64,000 nucleotides of DNA, from contig NTMA01000076.1 in assembly GCA_002917075.1 (NCBI GenBank), positions 62,001 through 126,000 of the forward strand. The letters are read 5' to 3'. The number at the start of each line of letters is the position of its first letter. Positions within the stretch are counted from its first letter, which is position 1. This document shows, piece by piece, positions 10,990-21,843 of the stretch. Under the pieces are notes generated by a model. The model had not been told where the DNA came from, did no database searches, and saw only the letters and a list, made by a program, of their open reading frames with translations. Both the position numbers and the translations under genes were made by a program. The stretch comes from Hawksworthiomyces lignivorus. Lineage: Eukaryota; Ascomycota; Sordariomycetes; Ophiostomatales; Ophiostomataceae.

Positions 10990-13225
10990 CTATAGCTTCT
11001 CCTCCGCGTCGTGATCCTCGCTGTTGTGACCATCGCTGTCGTAATTCTCGCTGTCGTAATCCTCGTTGATCTGCTGATTTGTTTGCTCGCTGTAATTAAC
11101 TGGCTGCCCGTATGCTCGTAATTTGGGATGCTTGGGATTGGCGACATCTATGACAGCTAAGCGCTCTCCCAGCCGGGTTACCGGTACCGACTGCGTCCCG
11201 CGCGACCACGTACCCATTCCTGTGCCCTCGTGGGCCATTCTCTGCAGCTGGAAGGCGTCGTTGGTTGACCATTCGAGCTTCGCATACTGGTAGCGTCCCG
11301 CGCCGGTCAGGCACCAGGACATCGCCGGGCTAGATATGTAGGAGAGCGCGATAATGAGCCCACCGAAGACGAATATGCAGATTAAGCCGAAAATGCTGAT
11401 GGAAACGAAACCTTCAGCGATAATTTTCTGTGTACGCGTGTTATTAGCCTTGTATCGTTCTTTCGTACGAGTTAGTGATATTTAAGATGCGTCCATACCT
11501 GATTTGCACACTCTGCCTTTTGTTCTGCGGTACCATTACTTAGATACTCGGCCATCCCGAAGTACTTTGGATCCGTAAATCCGATTATAGATTCTAGAAA
11601 CAAGTACTGGAAATAAGCCATGGTTGTCGCATGCCAGTGTTGTACTTCTAACTGCCACTGGTTGTCAGGTAGAGGACCGAGAATCGGTCCACTCAGTTTG
11701 TCTCTGGCTATGAGGAGACGGGTGCTGAGCATCATTAGGGGGTCGTATAGTCGTCTGACGCGGGCAAGGGTCATTCTGGCTCGAGCACGCAGCCATTCTT
11801 TGTCTTCCTGTTCGGCCAGATTATGCATCAGTTGCCACGACGAGTCGTCGTGGCTTTGGAGTAGGGTGCATTTTTGCCCGGCTACACCTGTGTAACAGTA
11901 CTGCTCTAGCTCTCGGCAAGCCAGTGGCGACCCCGGCTCACTTTGTCGGAAAAAGGTCGCATTGCCCCAGTCACTAAATCTTAGCTTGTGAACTTCCGTG
12001 GTATTCGTCGTTCCACCATACCAGTCGTCGTTGGATGGACTTGTAAACAGAATACGACCCGACGTTAAGAAGTAAAGAGAGATTGTGTTATTTTCTGGTT
12101 TAAGCTCCGGAATAGGGAAAAAGCTAGAATAAACTGGCTGACGGCTTGTGTTCCAATACTCGGAGTAATGTACGCTATATTATCACGTTAGTGGGTTATA
12201 GGGTGAGCTGAAGTGGATAAGTACGCGATATACCGAATGCTAAAGTCATGCACCGTGTCAAAGGCATTGTGCGTTAACTCCTCAATATCAGGATAGACAT
12301 CGTTAGAGAACTGTGTCGTATAATTTAGAGTTGCGTTTCCGTTGACGTTTTGTAAAGGGCCGTAGTAGTACGTGGTGTAAGACTGGTTTAAATTCTCGTC
12401 GTATATACGAAAACGGTAACCCTCTGTAGCTAAAGGGGCACAATGCACTGTTTTTCGAAACTGGAGTCTCTGGTTGGGTGGAGAGTTACGACCGAGGTCA
12501 TAATGACTGTCTAAAAGTCCTGTGTCTATAAACAAGTTTCCGGTTGTGTTTTTACAAATCTTGGGGTCGAAGGGGCAGCTTGCGTTTGTGTTTACTACTG
12601 CTGGAGCTAACTGTTTCTTGACGTAGGTGCCACAACTTACACCGGTGGAGGAGACGGACGAATAACACTGACGAGCATAGTTTTCCGCTGCTATCATACT
12701 TTGAGCTAAATGCGAACCCATCGTATCACCGTAAGCGGTCATATTAGTAGTGTCTCGTAAGAGTGAGCAGTTTACACTCGACATCAGTACTTCACTATTC
12801 ACGATGGTGGCGATGCGCGACGAGAAGCCGCTTGCGAGAGTGAAGCCAACAAAACAAGCCACAGCCACTCCTGATGGCGGAAGTAACCGAGTCCAAACTC
12901 GTTCCGCATTAGCTTTCCAGGAGTAACCCATATCTGCAAGTGTCCAAAGAGCGCCCTCTGGATTGGGTGAATTACGCAAGAAGGCCTGTCGCTGATGATA
13001 AAGGCCATCGCTAGGGCGGTCTTTCGAATAGACATAGTGTAGAACGAGACACCCAAGCCTCCAGACGCGCGTACCGACAAGGGCAACAAAAAAGGCCACG
13101 AAGGCAATTAACAAGTTGCCATCTTGGCGAGTAAGCGTGAAAGTAGCTCCGAGTACCCGACCCTTTGACCAGTTAGTCCAGGGCCCCAGATGGATGCCGT
13201 AGGCAGTCGCTGAATCAATAGACAT
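10990..13225 (-). CDS. Conserved fungal multi-domain membrane glycoprotein, function unknown
   Basis: Minus-strand exons 13225..12234, 12174..11499 and 11427..10990 (introns 59 and 71 nt) give 701 residues. Junctions: 'FSIR|VHYSEYW' and 'ECANQ|KIIAEGF'. The start 'MSIDSATAYG' at 13225 precedes the family-like 'QDGNLLIAFVAFFVALVGTR' (TM1, about 34-56) and is preferred over an upstream in-frame ATG at 13354. TM2 lies near residues 118-140, then a long ectodomain of about 400 residues with many N-x-S/T sites (NMT, NAT, NYT, NQS) and paired cysteines, then a last TM around 557-588. The C-terminal tail ends in acidic 'YDSENYDSDGHNSEDHD' repeats. Similar proteins are common in Fusarium-type fungi as uncharacterised membrane proteins. 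No enzyme motif is seen. Surface location is inferred. Confidence 0.78.
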
Positions 13226-13965
13226 GGTTTTATCTGATCTCGAGGAGGCCCAAGACAGGATGAGGATGGTCAAGATGAGGATGGCAATCGGCGACGCGCA
13301 AGGTGCGGAACTTCCCGTAGTAAATAGAGGACAGAGAATTGCGAAAAGCTTCACATATGTACCAAAGAATATGTATCTTATTAGCTTTACCTCTGCGCTT
13401 ACTTACTCCGGGACATCCAAGTTCCAGACATGGCAAAGTTGAAAGAAAATCGAGGCTAAAGACACAATATTCAGTCCAGTATGATCGCCAGAAATAATGC
13501 CATAAGTTAGATTGAGGCACAGCTCCCGTGTGCTGCTGTTGGTACCGGGTAAATATAATAATTACGCCGATAGATATACCGGGATGAGCCACTTAAAGTG
13601 CTTCCTCTTAATAAAGACGGACGAACTAGCCGTCTTGAGTCTGACTTTTCAGGCTGCCATACCTGCGTGATAGAGACTTTTCCCTCGATAGCATACCGGG
13701 ATTCATTCGTATATCTCAGCGGCTGCATTGATGTGGCACTTTGTACCCGCTGCGGTCTGGAGGCTACAGTGTTTACACTAGTAAAGCGATGCCTCCCACA
13801 CTCGATGGCAAGCCTTCTCATCAGACGCAGCTAGTTCAATCAATTAATTATTCATTCGGGGAGATCTTATAGCTAGGAAAGATCTTATGGCTAGGAATGG
13901 CCGATTGTAGCTAACAAGCTAATAGTCCTCTCCTCCTTCTTCTCTGGTCCCCTTCTATTTTTTCT
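13226..13965. other. Promoter side of the membrane-protein gene; short tandem duplication
   Basis: Expected to hold the 5' leader of the minus-strand gene that starts at 13225 and the 3' end of the next minus-strand gene. An 18-base unit (GATCTTATAGCTAGGAAA) is duplicated imperfectly at 13863-13880 and 13881-13898. No further gene is seen. Confidence 0.45.
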
Positions 13966-14262
13966 TTAGTCCTCCTCATCCTCCTCTGCTTCTTCTCCAG
14001 TCCTCTTCTTCTTACAAAGACCAGTACCATTCCCACAACCGACACCTTGCTTTTTTGATTCCGTCGCTGCCGGCCCATCCGCAGTCCGTGTAGGGGACGT
14101 AGACTGCACATCGAGTGCAGTCGTAGGAGTGGCTGCGTAATGCACTTTATCAGTGAAAAGACGAGCTTATTCTCAATGTCTGCCCAACTTACCAATAGGC
14201 ACAGCCTGAGCACTGTGCCAAAGTGCGATACTGGCAAGGATAGCGAAAACCGGGAAACGCAT
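13966..14262 (-). CDS. Small secreted protein (effector-like), 78 aa
   Basis: Exons 14262..14193 and 14132..13966 with a 60-nt intron (GTAAGT...GCAG). Exon 1 encodes a clean signal peptide: MRFP, a hydrophobic core 'VFAILASIALW', then 'HSAQA' before VPIA, a plausible signal peptidase site near residues 20-21. The mature part is about 58 residues: Thr/Ser/Ala-rich, then 'GVGCGNGTGLCKKKRTGEE' with its only two cysteines five residues apart, then an acidic tail ending EEDEED. The intron interrupts the codon right after the signal peptide, a layout common in fungal secreted proteins. No known domain. Too short and too spliced to stand out as a simple open frame. Function as an effector is only a possibility. 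Confidence 0.6.
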
Positions 14263-14941
14263 GTTGTGCGGATGGTGTTGAGCTTGGTTCCCACTTTGAG
14301 CTTGTCTAGAGATATAAAATTGCTAAGACCCTTCGGAGTCGTCTTCGTGTTCTGACCAGGTAGTGTGTCAAAGGCAGTGCGCATAAAGGATGAGTTGTCT
14401 CGTTGTAGAAGAGATTTTCGACTGCTTGGAGTCTCTAAGACTTTGCTATTTTGTTTCTGGACTCGTTGGCATGGCACCCTTTTTATATATCTGGCATACG
14501 TACTTCTCAGACCTGATTCTTAACTCGCTAACCTGCAAAGGACGACGGCAGATAGCCATGTGCGCCAATTCCTGAACAGCAAAATATGCTGCTCTCACCG
14601 GAGTACCAGGAATATCACCTTATTTAGAAGCCTTGTTGGCTTCGTGTAAATTCACAATACCCGACACGAAACCCGAAGCCAACAGCTCCCTTCGTATTTC
14701 CGATTCATTGGTCCCGGGTGTTGTTGGTTTGACAGAATGTCATAAAGAATATAGCGATGGGCATTGTTGACTTCAATCTCAGAATTTACAACGGCCGAAT
14801 AGTTTTACCCTTTAATCTAAAGCTCAACAGTCAATTGCAGGTGCCGAAGTAAAAAGGCGCGACCATGCGGCGCATTTAACGGGCTTAACCACCCGTTGTA
14901 CCTGTCTTTGCACACCCTGACGTTAACAAATTGCGCCCGAG
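14263..14941. other. Spacer, nothing recognised
   Basis: Promoter of the small secreted protein is expected next to 14262. The rest contains no supported gene. Confidence 0.45.
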
Positions 14942-15411
14942 ATGCGGGAATGGCGCTATCTGCTGGTAACCCAATCTTTAGTTATGACCACTTTCTTCGG
15001 TTATTTCGACTTGGGTTGGATATCTACTAAAAATATTGAAGTTCCATGTTCATGTCGGCAGCCACCAATCTTTACAACGCACGATCTGCTACACCTCGTC
15101 GCTTATTACAAAGGCCCGGGCTTCAAGGAGACTTTCAGGTTCCCGTAGAACGACAAACCCATCCACGTCGAGGTACGGCTCAACACCTCACTTTTGGCGT
15201 CGCATCCGTAGAGTATGACGTCAAAGACCACGGTCTGAAGCCGGAGCTCGGAGGACTCTCGGTCGAGATTGTACTGTGGACTGACGACACGGACCGTAAC
15301 TTTGCCGGGCTCACAGCCGACGGTGCGACAGTGCTCAGTCATCCGCACGACTGGCTCAATAGCAGGCTGAGGCTTGCATGGATAGCAGACTTAGACGGCA
15401 ATCCGATCTAG
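14942..15411 (+). pseudogene. VOC-family (glyoxalase/bleomycin-resistance-like) pseudogene
   Basis: Reading along the plus strand gives 'DLLHLVAYYKGPGFKETFRFP', then an in-frame TAG at 15146-15148, then 'DKPIHVEVRLNTSLL' in the same frame. After a frameshift around 15190-15215 it continues 'FGVASVEYDVKDHGLKPELGG' and 'VEIVLWTDDTDRNFAGLTADGA', then 'LSHPHDWLNSRLRLAWIADLDGNPI' up to a stop at 15409-15411. These are the consecutive beta-strand motifs of small VOC metalloenzymes (typical end DPDGNPIEL). One stop, one frameshift and an unclear N-terminus make it a relic of a gene of about 130 codons. Identity of the parental gene was not searched. Confidence 0.7.
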
Positions 15412-17035
15412 CCCGCGCAAAAGTATGAATGGGAGTATAATAATGGCCAATTAAGTGGTCACCCATTGTAATCTGGACGTGGAAATTGAAGGATTTCTCC
15501 CAGGACCCCAATGAATAAGTCTCTCCGAGGGTTGTTGGCTAAATTAAGCGTGAAGAGCGCTTGTTCTTCGAGGACACAACGGGATCTCAGGAGTTATCGC
15601 TCAGCTGAGATTCATATCCTGCAGTGCCAGAGAGGGGATTAGCGGTTGGTCGTGGCAATGCTTGACAAAACTTTTGCTTAGGATATATAGAGCAAAGGAA
15701 ATTAACTTAATAGGCTTTTTGGTCTTTCTCTGCTAAATGCCAGACTGATTTGTTATTGGTGCATCATTAACGACATGCCTGATCATACCGAGGCTATCGG
15801 CAAAACTATCAACTACGGGACCGCCACAACTCCGGTCCAAAATTTAGACACTGTCATCGCGAAGCCTAACATACGTGAGCTTGAATCGATTTGAAAGGGG
15901 GGGCACTAGCGACTAACCGAAGCCTAGGAGACCTTCCCGCGAGCTCGAAGACCGACTCAATGGTTTCTTTCTTTTTGTCGGAATTATAAAATATTTCCCC
16001 GTTTAGCATACCAACATTATGGATAGCTAAAGCCTCAGCTATATCACACATAGTGGAATATTATCTGTTAGCAGGGGTCGTGACATGGCGGTATATGACA
16101 ATATCAAATTCGGATGAAGCGTGCGGCGTGCGACGTAGGCATTTTGGACTGAGGGCATTGTATAAGTGCGCGGAATGTGAGGCCAACAAATCCATTTGTT
16201 TTCTATATTAAGCTGTCCCGCTACGAATCACACCGACCCTGCGGCTATAGGTGAACATTTCAAGTGTCAACTTGGGAAGAATCTCGCTCACTGAAATTCG
16301 TAAAGTGCGAGATCTCCTCGAAAAATGGACAGTTCTTAGCACGCTATGCGGAGAGCTTTTCTTCCAGCAGAAAAAATCTGCCTTAACGGAGAGCCTCACT
16401 AATTCAGCACTTTCCCCCACACAGGCTATATTACATTGATTAATGACTGTAAAAGTCGAGCAAAACGGGTCCTTCGGTGTGTTGGCGGCGCAGCTATCTC
16501 TCGAGCCGAATAATATATTCGAGTAGTCTCTAGACGATAAAACCGCTAATATGACGTCTTCCGTTGACTATTAGCTTAAAGAATAGTAGAATCTAAACGG
16601 GTTATTCATATCAACTCCAACATGATATCCCGGCCTGTTCAACGTACCACCTCCGCTCGTATCCAGCAGATGAGCCGATAACAAGCTCTCATCGCAGAAA
16701 CAGTCTCGGCAAATGCCGTCCATTCCTTCTGTCCGCCAATGAGTTCTTCGCTTTATGAATATTCGGTCTCTAAATACAAGACGGTCGATCTACGAGCCAG
16801 ATTACAGACTCTGCTTGCAAATTCTTAGCGCCGTAGTATTGTTCAGAAATTTCATTCTGTCTAGGTCATCTACTCAGTGGGTTTTAGGTAAGAATTCTAT
16901 AAAGTTGTGTGTGACGTGATCAGATTTGAATATTAGATGAACAGCGTTTGTAGTTTATCTGTTTTATCTATAAATATCTATATGTATATAACTCTTGGTT
17001 CTTTTTATTTTAGGCCGCACCTGTTGACTTTTTGC
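15412..17035. other. AT-rich spacer with possible gene debris
   Basis: No intact gene. At 16624-16828 a plus-strand frame reads through about 68 codons with one internal TAA ('RPVQRTTSARIQQMSR' then 'QALIAETVSANAVHSF'), which may be debris of an unknown gene. Nothing else is supported. Confidence 0.4.
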
Positions 17036-17243
17036 TTATGCCTGAGCGATGCACTTGATCTTAATGACAATGCCATTACGGAGAACGACAGTTTGGAGGC
17101 ATGGGCGTGGTGATATAGGCTTGGGCAGAAAGTCAACATATACGTCGTTTATGGCAGCAAAGTACTTCATATCGGTTAACATTATACTTGACGACTTTGT
17201 TCAATGAGGTGCTGGCCAACTCTAGGACCTTTTTGAGATTTTG
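17036..17243 (-). pseudogene. RidA (YjgF/YER057c/UK114) family pseudogene
   Basis: The minus strand reads 'QNLKKVLELASTSLNKVVKYNVN', then after a one-base frameshift near 17167-17170 'DMKYFAAINDVYVDFLPKP', then 'RPCLQTVVLRNGIVIKIKCIAQA' and a TAA at 17036-17038. This is the C-terminal two thirds of a RidA protein in order: the NLKAVLEAAG helix, the VKVNVFL strand, the DMxxFAxxNEVY motif, the RSCVQ-equivalent (RPCLQ) and the IECIA-equivalent (IKCIA) end. In living members these act on enamine/imine intermediates; the conserved Arg of RxCV is still present. The N-terminal third is not visible and a frameshift is required, so this is a relic. Confidence 0.7.
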
Positions 17244-17638
17244 TGAGATAATTCTCATTGGGTATAGAAGTTAGATTACTTTTTTCTGTAGAAGAGATAT
17301 TAGGTAAACGTACCGTGGCTTGTTTGATTTAACTAGTAGTCATCTGGCCGGCATAAAACACTAGGCTAGGAATCCAAATAGCTGGGTTGTTGTACGGCTT
17401 GGAAGGAAACTTGTCGCTGTTAATAATCTTACGAGACGTGGTTATTAGGTCGAGTTTGCAGAATGACGTGATATAGAAAATGTCTAAAATAGGAAATTTG
17501 TAGGATGAGTTCGAGTATAAGATAATTAGGGGCCTCGTAGAAAGCTTCATCGCTATTAAACTGGCTTATCAACACTACTCAAATCAACATTAAAAAATAA
17601 TTATTAAACGGTTGGGTAGTTGAAAAAAAACCACTAAT
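17244..17638. other. AT-rich spacer, nothing recognised
   Basis: A minus-strand open frame at 17329-17550 is low-complexity and AT-driven, with no domain. The missing N-terminal third of the RidA relic could once have been here but cannot be read. Confidence 0.45.
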
Positions 17639-17848
17639 ATGCAGCGACACTGCACTAGCTGCGGCGCCGGCGGCCACCGCAAGGACTCGCGAGCCTGCCC
17701 CAATATGGCTATACGGCAGAGGCCACCGGCATGGACCCGGACCGGACCACTGCAAGGAACTCAGCGCACCACCGCCACTGAACCACAAAGCCGCCCAGTT
17801 GCCCCGCCACGCTCTCCGTCACACTCTCCCTCAATGGATACAGCATAA
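17639..17848 (+). other. Short ORF with a zinc-knuckle, possible transposon relic
   Basis: A 69-codon open frame, clearly more GC-rich than the AT-rich DNA around it, begins 'MQRHCTSCGAGGHRKDSRACP'. The spacing is CX2CX4HX6C, similar to the zinc knuckles found at the ends of transposase and retroelement proteins (usual CX2CX4HX4C or CX2CGX3HX5-6C). The remainder is Pro/Thr/Arg/Ser-rich. It could be the 3' end of a degraded transposable-element gene, or a chance frame. No terminal repeats were found around it. Confidence 0.35.
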
Positions 17849-18498
17849 ACTAGACAGTTATTTAAAACTACCTATAAGTACAAGTGCGAAGTCAAGCTAA
17901 CCCGCTGCCGTAAGTCACGGGTCGGTTGGCAGGAGCAAAATTTTTTGTCCACGGACTCTCGCGCCTTTCAAGATGCTCACTTTACCTATTTGTATTGTCT
18001 ATACTAGGGACTCATGTTTGTTCCTGGTCAGGAAAAAGGTCTGAATTTTCTCCCTTCTTACTATGATAGTCATATACTAATAGATTGTGGGTTCGTTTCA
18101 ATACTTCTCTGAACGGCTCCGAAAATGGAATGCCTGCGACGAAGGGTATTGCAGAGCCGTTTTTCGAGGGCGGGAGATATTTTGGAAGACAGCACATTTT
18201 ACCGTAGCTGGTCCACAGTGACATATTGGAGATTGCTAGTGAAAGGCAGCCCCGACTTATGAGAGCAAGAGGAGATATAGCACCTTGGGTGAGAGGAAGC
18301 TTGAAAAGGTAAACGAGATACACATGGCAGCGAATCCCGTCTGATTAAGTTACTTATGGAAAATACGGTATCAGTTTGCTAAAATTAAATACATCAAGAT
18401 TTCAAGCCCCCGCAATAGACCGAGTCTCCTCACACTAAAGGCCCGAACCTTCGCCACATTCTGATTTACGCCTAATACGTCTCTAACAGGAGAGTAAT
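17849..18498. other. Spacer, nothing recognised
   Basis: No supported gene. The part next to 18499 should contain the 3' untranslated region of the minus-strand receptor-like gene. Confidence 0.45.
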
Positions 18499-19665
18499 TC
18501 AGGTTTTCAGCTCTCTCCCTTCGGCGCTTAACTCAGAATACCCAGGATAGCTTCCGCTTAATTCTGTGGGGGGTATGGGGGGGTTATGCAATTGGTCCGC
18601 ACCCTGTTCCAAATACATATTTGCAGTATTATTCCCTGTCACTCCGGGTTCGTCGTAGACCTTTTGTATGGGGTTTCCTAGTGGTTCTATTGCCGGAGGT
18701 TGTTGGTGGCGACGACGGTAGGTCAGCCACCAGGCAAGAAATCCAAGCAGGAGAGCGGGAATCCCAAGACCGAGACCCAGACCGAGACCAAGAGTAATAG
18801 TTTTTCGATCGTCATTGGCCCCGGACGAAGATGATGCTGCGCCCGAAGTCTGTGAGGTCTGTCCTGGTGCGGTGGCGGTAAAGCCGTTAAAAGTACCGAG
18901 GCCTGTCTGTGCCGTTAACGGTGGCGAAGTTGTGGTTGACGGCGTGGATCCGGTGTGCGTGGTCGTAGGGCCAGATGCTATATATGTGAAAAAGCAAAAT
19001 CCATCAGTATTTATAAGCTTCCACCAGAGCACGTGGCCGAAAAACATACTCTGAGGAAAGGAAGTCTCCCGATACATAACGAAGGTAAAATATTGGCTTC
19101 CATCACAGCTAATGATAGTCCAAGACTTCGTCTGGGCAAAGTTTTCGTAGATGGTGCCGACGCCACAAGCGCCACCTGGGCTGTCATTTCGTTTATTAGA
19201 CCTGTAGCAGGCGAACACGTTTTGGGGAGATCGGATCGGAATGCTAACCACGTAAATGGCGAATAAGAAGGACCGCCAACTAACACAGAACCAGCCGAAC
19301 AGCTTGTCTGCAGGTTGTCACCATTTGTTGCTGTCTCGGGCACGCAGTTTGCCACTTTCCCAGAGGTCATAAATGTCGCGCCTGGGTTGCAATCCCAGCC
19401 AACCCCTGCGAGAAAGAGTTAGTATTAATTAGTAGCCACGAAGTCTCACACACGGGGGTGGACTTCAGCTGTGCGTTATGTGAGTGGCCAACCTGGACGT
19501 ACATGAAGTTCCTGTAGATGCCGCCTCATAAAGGTAACCAACAAAGTATGGCCCGTTTTGTTCACCAGGCTGGGCGGTTATCCATCTGGCTACATTAGAA
19601 GCCGTGACCGATCTACTCAGCGATAGGGCAAAGGCCAGAAGAAGTGTGTCCACCGGGAGTTTCAT
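18499..19665 (-). CDS. Secreted/single-pass membrane receptor-like protein
   Basis: Minus-strand exons 19665..19503, 19405..19249, 19201..19050 and 18977..18499 (introns 97, 47 and 72 nt) give 316 residues. Exon 1 starts with a signal peptide (MKLPVDTLLLAFALSLSRSVTA). The ectodomain has conserved-looking Trp and Cys positions ('WVGWDCNPGATFMTSGKVANC', 'TSCSAG', 'GGACGVGTIYENFAQ'). It is followed by a Ser/Thr/Pro-rich stalk, a transmembrane helix beginning with an unusual GLGLGLGLGIP stretch (about residues 215-238), a basic stop-transfer YRRRH, and a cytosolic tail. This is the layout of fungal Wsc/Mid2-like wall sensors and of many uncharacterised ascomycete surface proteins. Each splice junction restores frame and removes stops. 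The 47-nt intron 2 is short. Specific function unknown. Confidence 0.75.
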
Positions 19666-20708
19666 CGTTGGCCTTTTGTAATTTTTTTTTTGCCGAGGAG
19701 AAAAAGGTAATTGATCATAAGAATGGCCTCAGCCTATACGCTTGAGTAGTTCTGCGCAATGGCGGAGATAAGGCGCCTAAACTTGTGAAACAGCGGGAGG
19801 CTTACCTATGTTTTCCACGCACTGCTGAAATTACGCGATAGGTATCTCCGGTCGACGACGAGGTTGAGTTCTCGGCAGGTATTTATCATGTCTCACCGCA
19901 TAAATCGAGAGACATACGCCGTTCAGAGATTCAGCAAGCTGAGAATCGCCCGAGGGCATCGAGCTGAAGAAGTGGGGGTAGTTATTATTGGTCCTCGTAC
20001 AGCTCGTATGCGCTGACTTTTTTCTGCCTGATTTCTAAGGTACGGATCTCTGTTTACATGATGTGAGTATCTATCTAGGTTAGTTTAATTGCCTAGAATG
20101 GGTAGACCTGAATCTACTTTTATTTTTATGTGACCAGTCCTCTACCGATAAATAGAAGTGGTTTTATTAAAGAAATAGTGTTACAAAGCACCTTCTGATT
20201 CCAAAGGAAATCTTGTTTGGGTGATAAGTCTAGGGAATTTATATTCTATAAGAACTGAGTAGGCTATGTCAATAACATGTCTTAGTATGTGCGCACGAGA
20301 AGAGTAGTTCATATGAGTTACTATTTCAGACAAGCGGTAACGACTGGAGCGTTACCTTCTAACCAAACATTCTGTTTAAAGCAGAGGGCGCAGATATATT
20401 TAATTGGCAACCTTATATGCAGTTTATGTCCTACTCCATTTCTGATATAAAGTTGGTTCACCACTTCATATAATCTTCATACCGTAATTTATTCCTTATA
20501 TGAAGTTAGTTGGCAACTTCATTCACATGCCTGCGACTTCCTTAGCCAGACCTATACTGCTCTTTCTAAGAAGAAAATAGAAAGCTTTATGGGAAGCGAT
20601 AGAAAAGGGAAAAACAATAGAAGTAATATTAGAGCAAGAAACATAATAAATAGAAGTAGAAAGAAGAAGAAAAACGGTGTAAGGATTCTTACAAAGACAA
20701 CTAGTTAT
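19666..20708. other. AT-rich spacer, nothing coding
   Basis: Holds the promoter of the receptor-like gene next to 19665. The remainder is AT-rich with short direct and inverted repetitions (for example CTTATATG..AGTT and GGCAAC units at 20407-20520) but no gene. Confidence 0.5.
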
Positions 20709-20905
20709 ACAGGTGAAAGCGAGAAAGTGGTGTTCTAGCGGCCGCTTTTGGCTGGCGGAAGCCGCCGTTTTTGGTGGCCTTTGCACTAAGTGGTTGTCTC
20801 TTCGAAGTACTTTGTACAAGTACTTATAGTTAGGTAATCCTTTCAACCGGCCAATCAACAACCAGCTTTCAGCCCTGCATTTCCTAATTGAGAAGGCCGC
20901 CCACC
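20709..20905. repeat. Dispersed repeat, copy B (longest)
   Basis: Aligns with copy A (9695-9885) along its length: ACAGGTGAAAGCGAGAAAG, then GGCCGCTTTTGGCTGGCGG, then CTTCGAAGTACTTTGTAC, then TAATCCTTTCAACCGG. Its tail (CCAATCAACAA...TTTCCTAATTGAGAAGGCCGCC) also recurs at 23259-23316 and in part at 25741-25770. The GC-rich centre can fold on itself. Confidence 0.65.
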
Positions 20906-20952
20906 ATGGCGGGCAGAACACCCATGTTTAAACTTATACGGAGTATAATGAG

Positions 20953-21072
20953 ACGAGAAAGCGCTGTTCTTGTCGCCGCTTTTGGTCGCCTTTGTAGTGA
21001 GAGGGATTTTGTCCTTTTGAAGTATTTACTGTGTACTTGAAGTTGTACAGTAATCCTTTCAGCCCCTCTTTA
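20953..21072. repeat. Dispersed repeat, copy C
   Basis: Third copy, in the same orientation as copy B and only about 50 bases downstream: ACGAGAAAGCGCTGTTCTTG, TCGCCGCTTTTGGTCGCC, CTTTTGAAGTATTTACTGTG, TAATCCTTTCAGCCCC. Tandem placement suggests nested insertion or a duplication. A TACGGAGTA nonamer (20937-20945) lies just before it. Confidence 0.6.
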
Positions 21073-21843
21073 TGGCGGTATATCACTCTGATGCTCTTTA
21101 GTTTCTGAACCGGTAGGGGTTATTCTCTCTTTCTGTCTTTCGTACTTTAGCGTAGGAATGGCTGGTGTTGAGTGATGCCACTAGGCTACTATACCAGTAC
21201 AAAAAGGTCCCCTTGGACACATGTAACAGTACCTTATAACTTAATAGTTATTAGCTAAACCCACTTTGTGTTATTGTTGAACGCACGGCTACAACCGCAA
21301 CCACACCCACTATACACAGAATTCAACAGAGCAGAATTCTTAGGTAGTTTTCTTCCCCTAAGGGCTTTCCATTATAAGAATTATGCAGGCACAGACGCAG
21401 ATTAATAATGATTAGTTAGTAAATGCAATTAAACTCAACCTTCATTTAATTCACCTTCCAGTACCGCATCGGAGAGATAAACAAATTGCGTTTGTCTTGG
21501 CACCTAATCACACCTTTTGTTGAGTTATGCTTAGTCATCGTAGTGATCTATTTCATGCATGTGCTGTATGCACTACTATTGAGAGGGCTTCTCCCTCTGA
21601 CTGCCTGCTTGGCCGATTTCTGCCCTCTGAATTAATGGTTCTAACCCACCTGAATTGACACCTCTTGGCATAAATGATTGTTGATTACTGCATACAGCTG
21701 CTTCGGTGAAATGAATTCGCAGCAGCAAGTCTGAGTGCTTTGACGTTTTTAATTCATATTTCAACACCACGCATCGTCCAACCGTGTTCGTTCATGTCTG
21801 ACAACATTGGGTTTTTCTGTATTTGAAACCCAGTTCTCTTAAA
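21073..21843. other. Spacer and promoter of the glycosyltransferase-like gene
   Basis: AT-rich, no supported gene. The minus-strand frames at 21576-22044 overlap the real gene downstream and are shadows. Confidence 0.5.

Noticed and set aside
15866..16051. 61-codon minus-strand frame starting 'MCDIAEALAIHNVGML'
   Set aside because: A faint resemblance to oxidoreductase fragments could not be supported by a motif.
16624..16828. Frame with one internal TAA ('TTSARIQQMSR...ALIAETVSANAVHSF...VDLRARLQTLLANS')
   Set aside because: Looks gene-like but no family was recognised and one stop interrupts it. Mentioned in the spacer entry rather than called.
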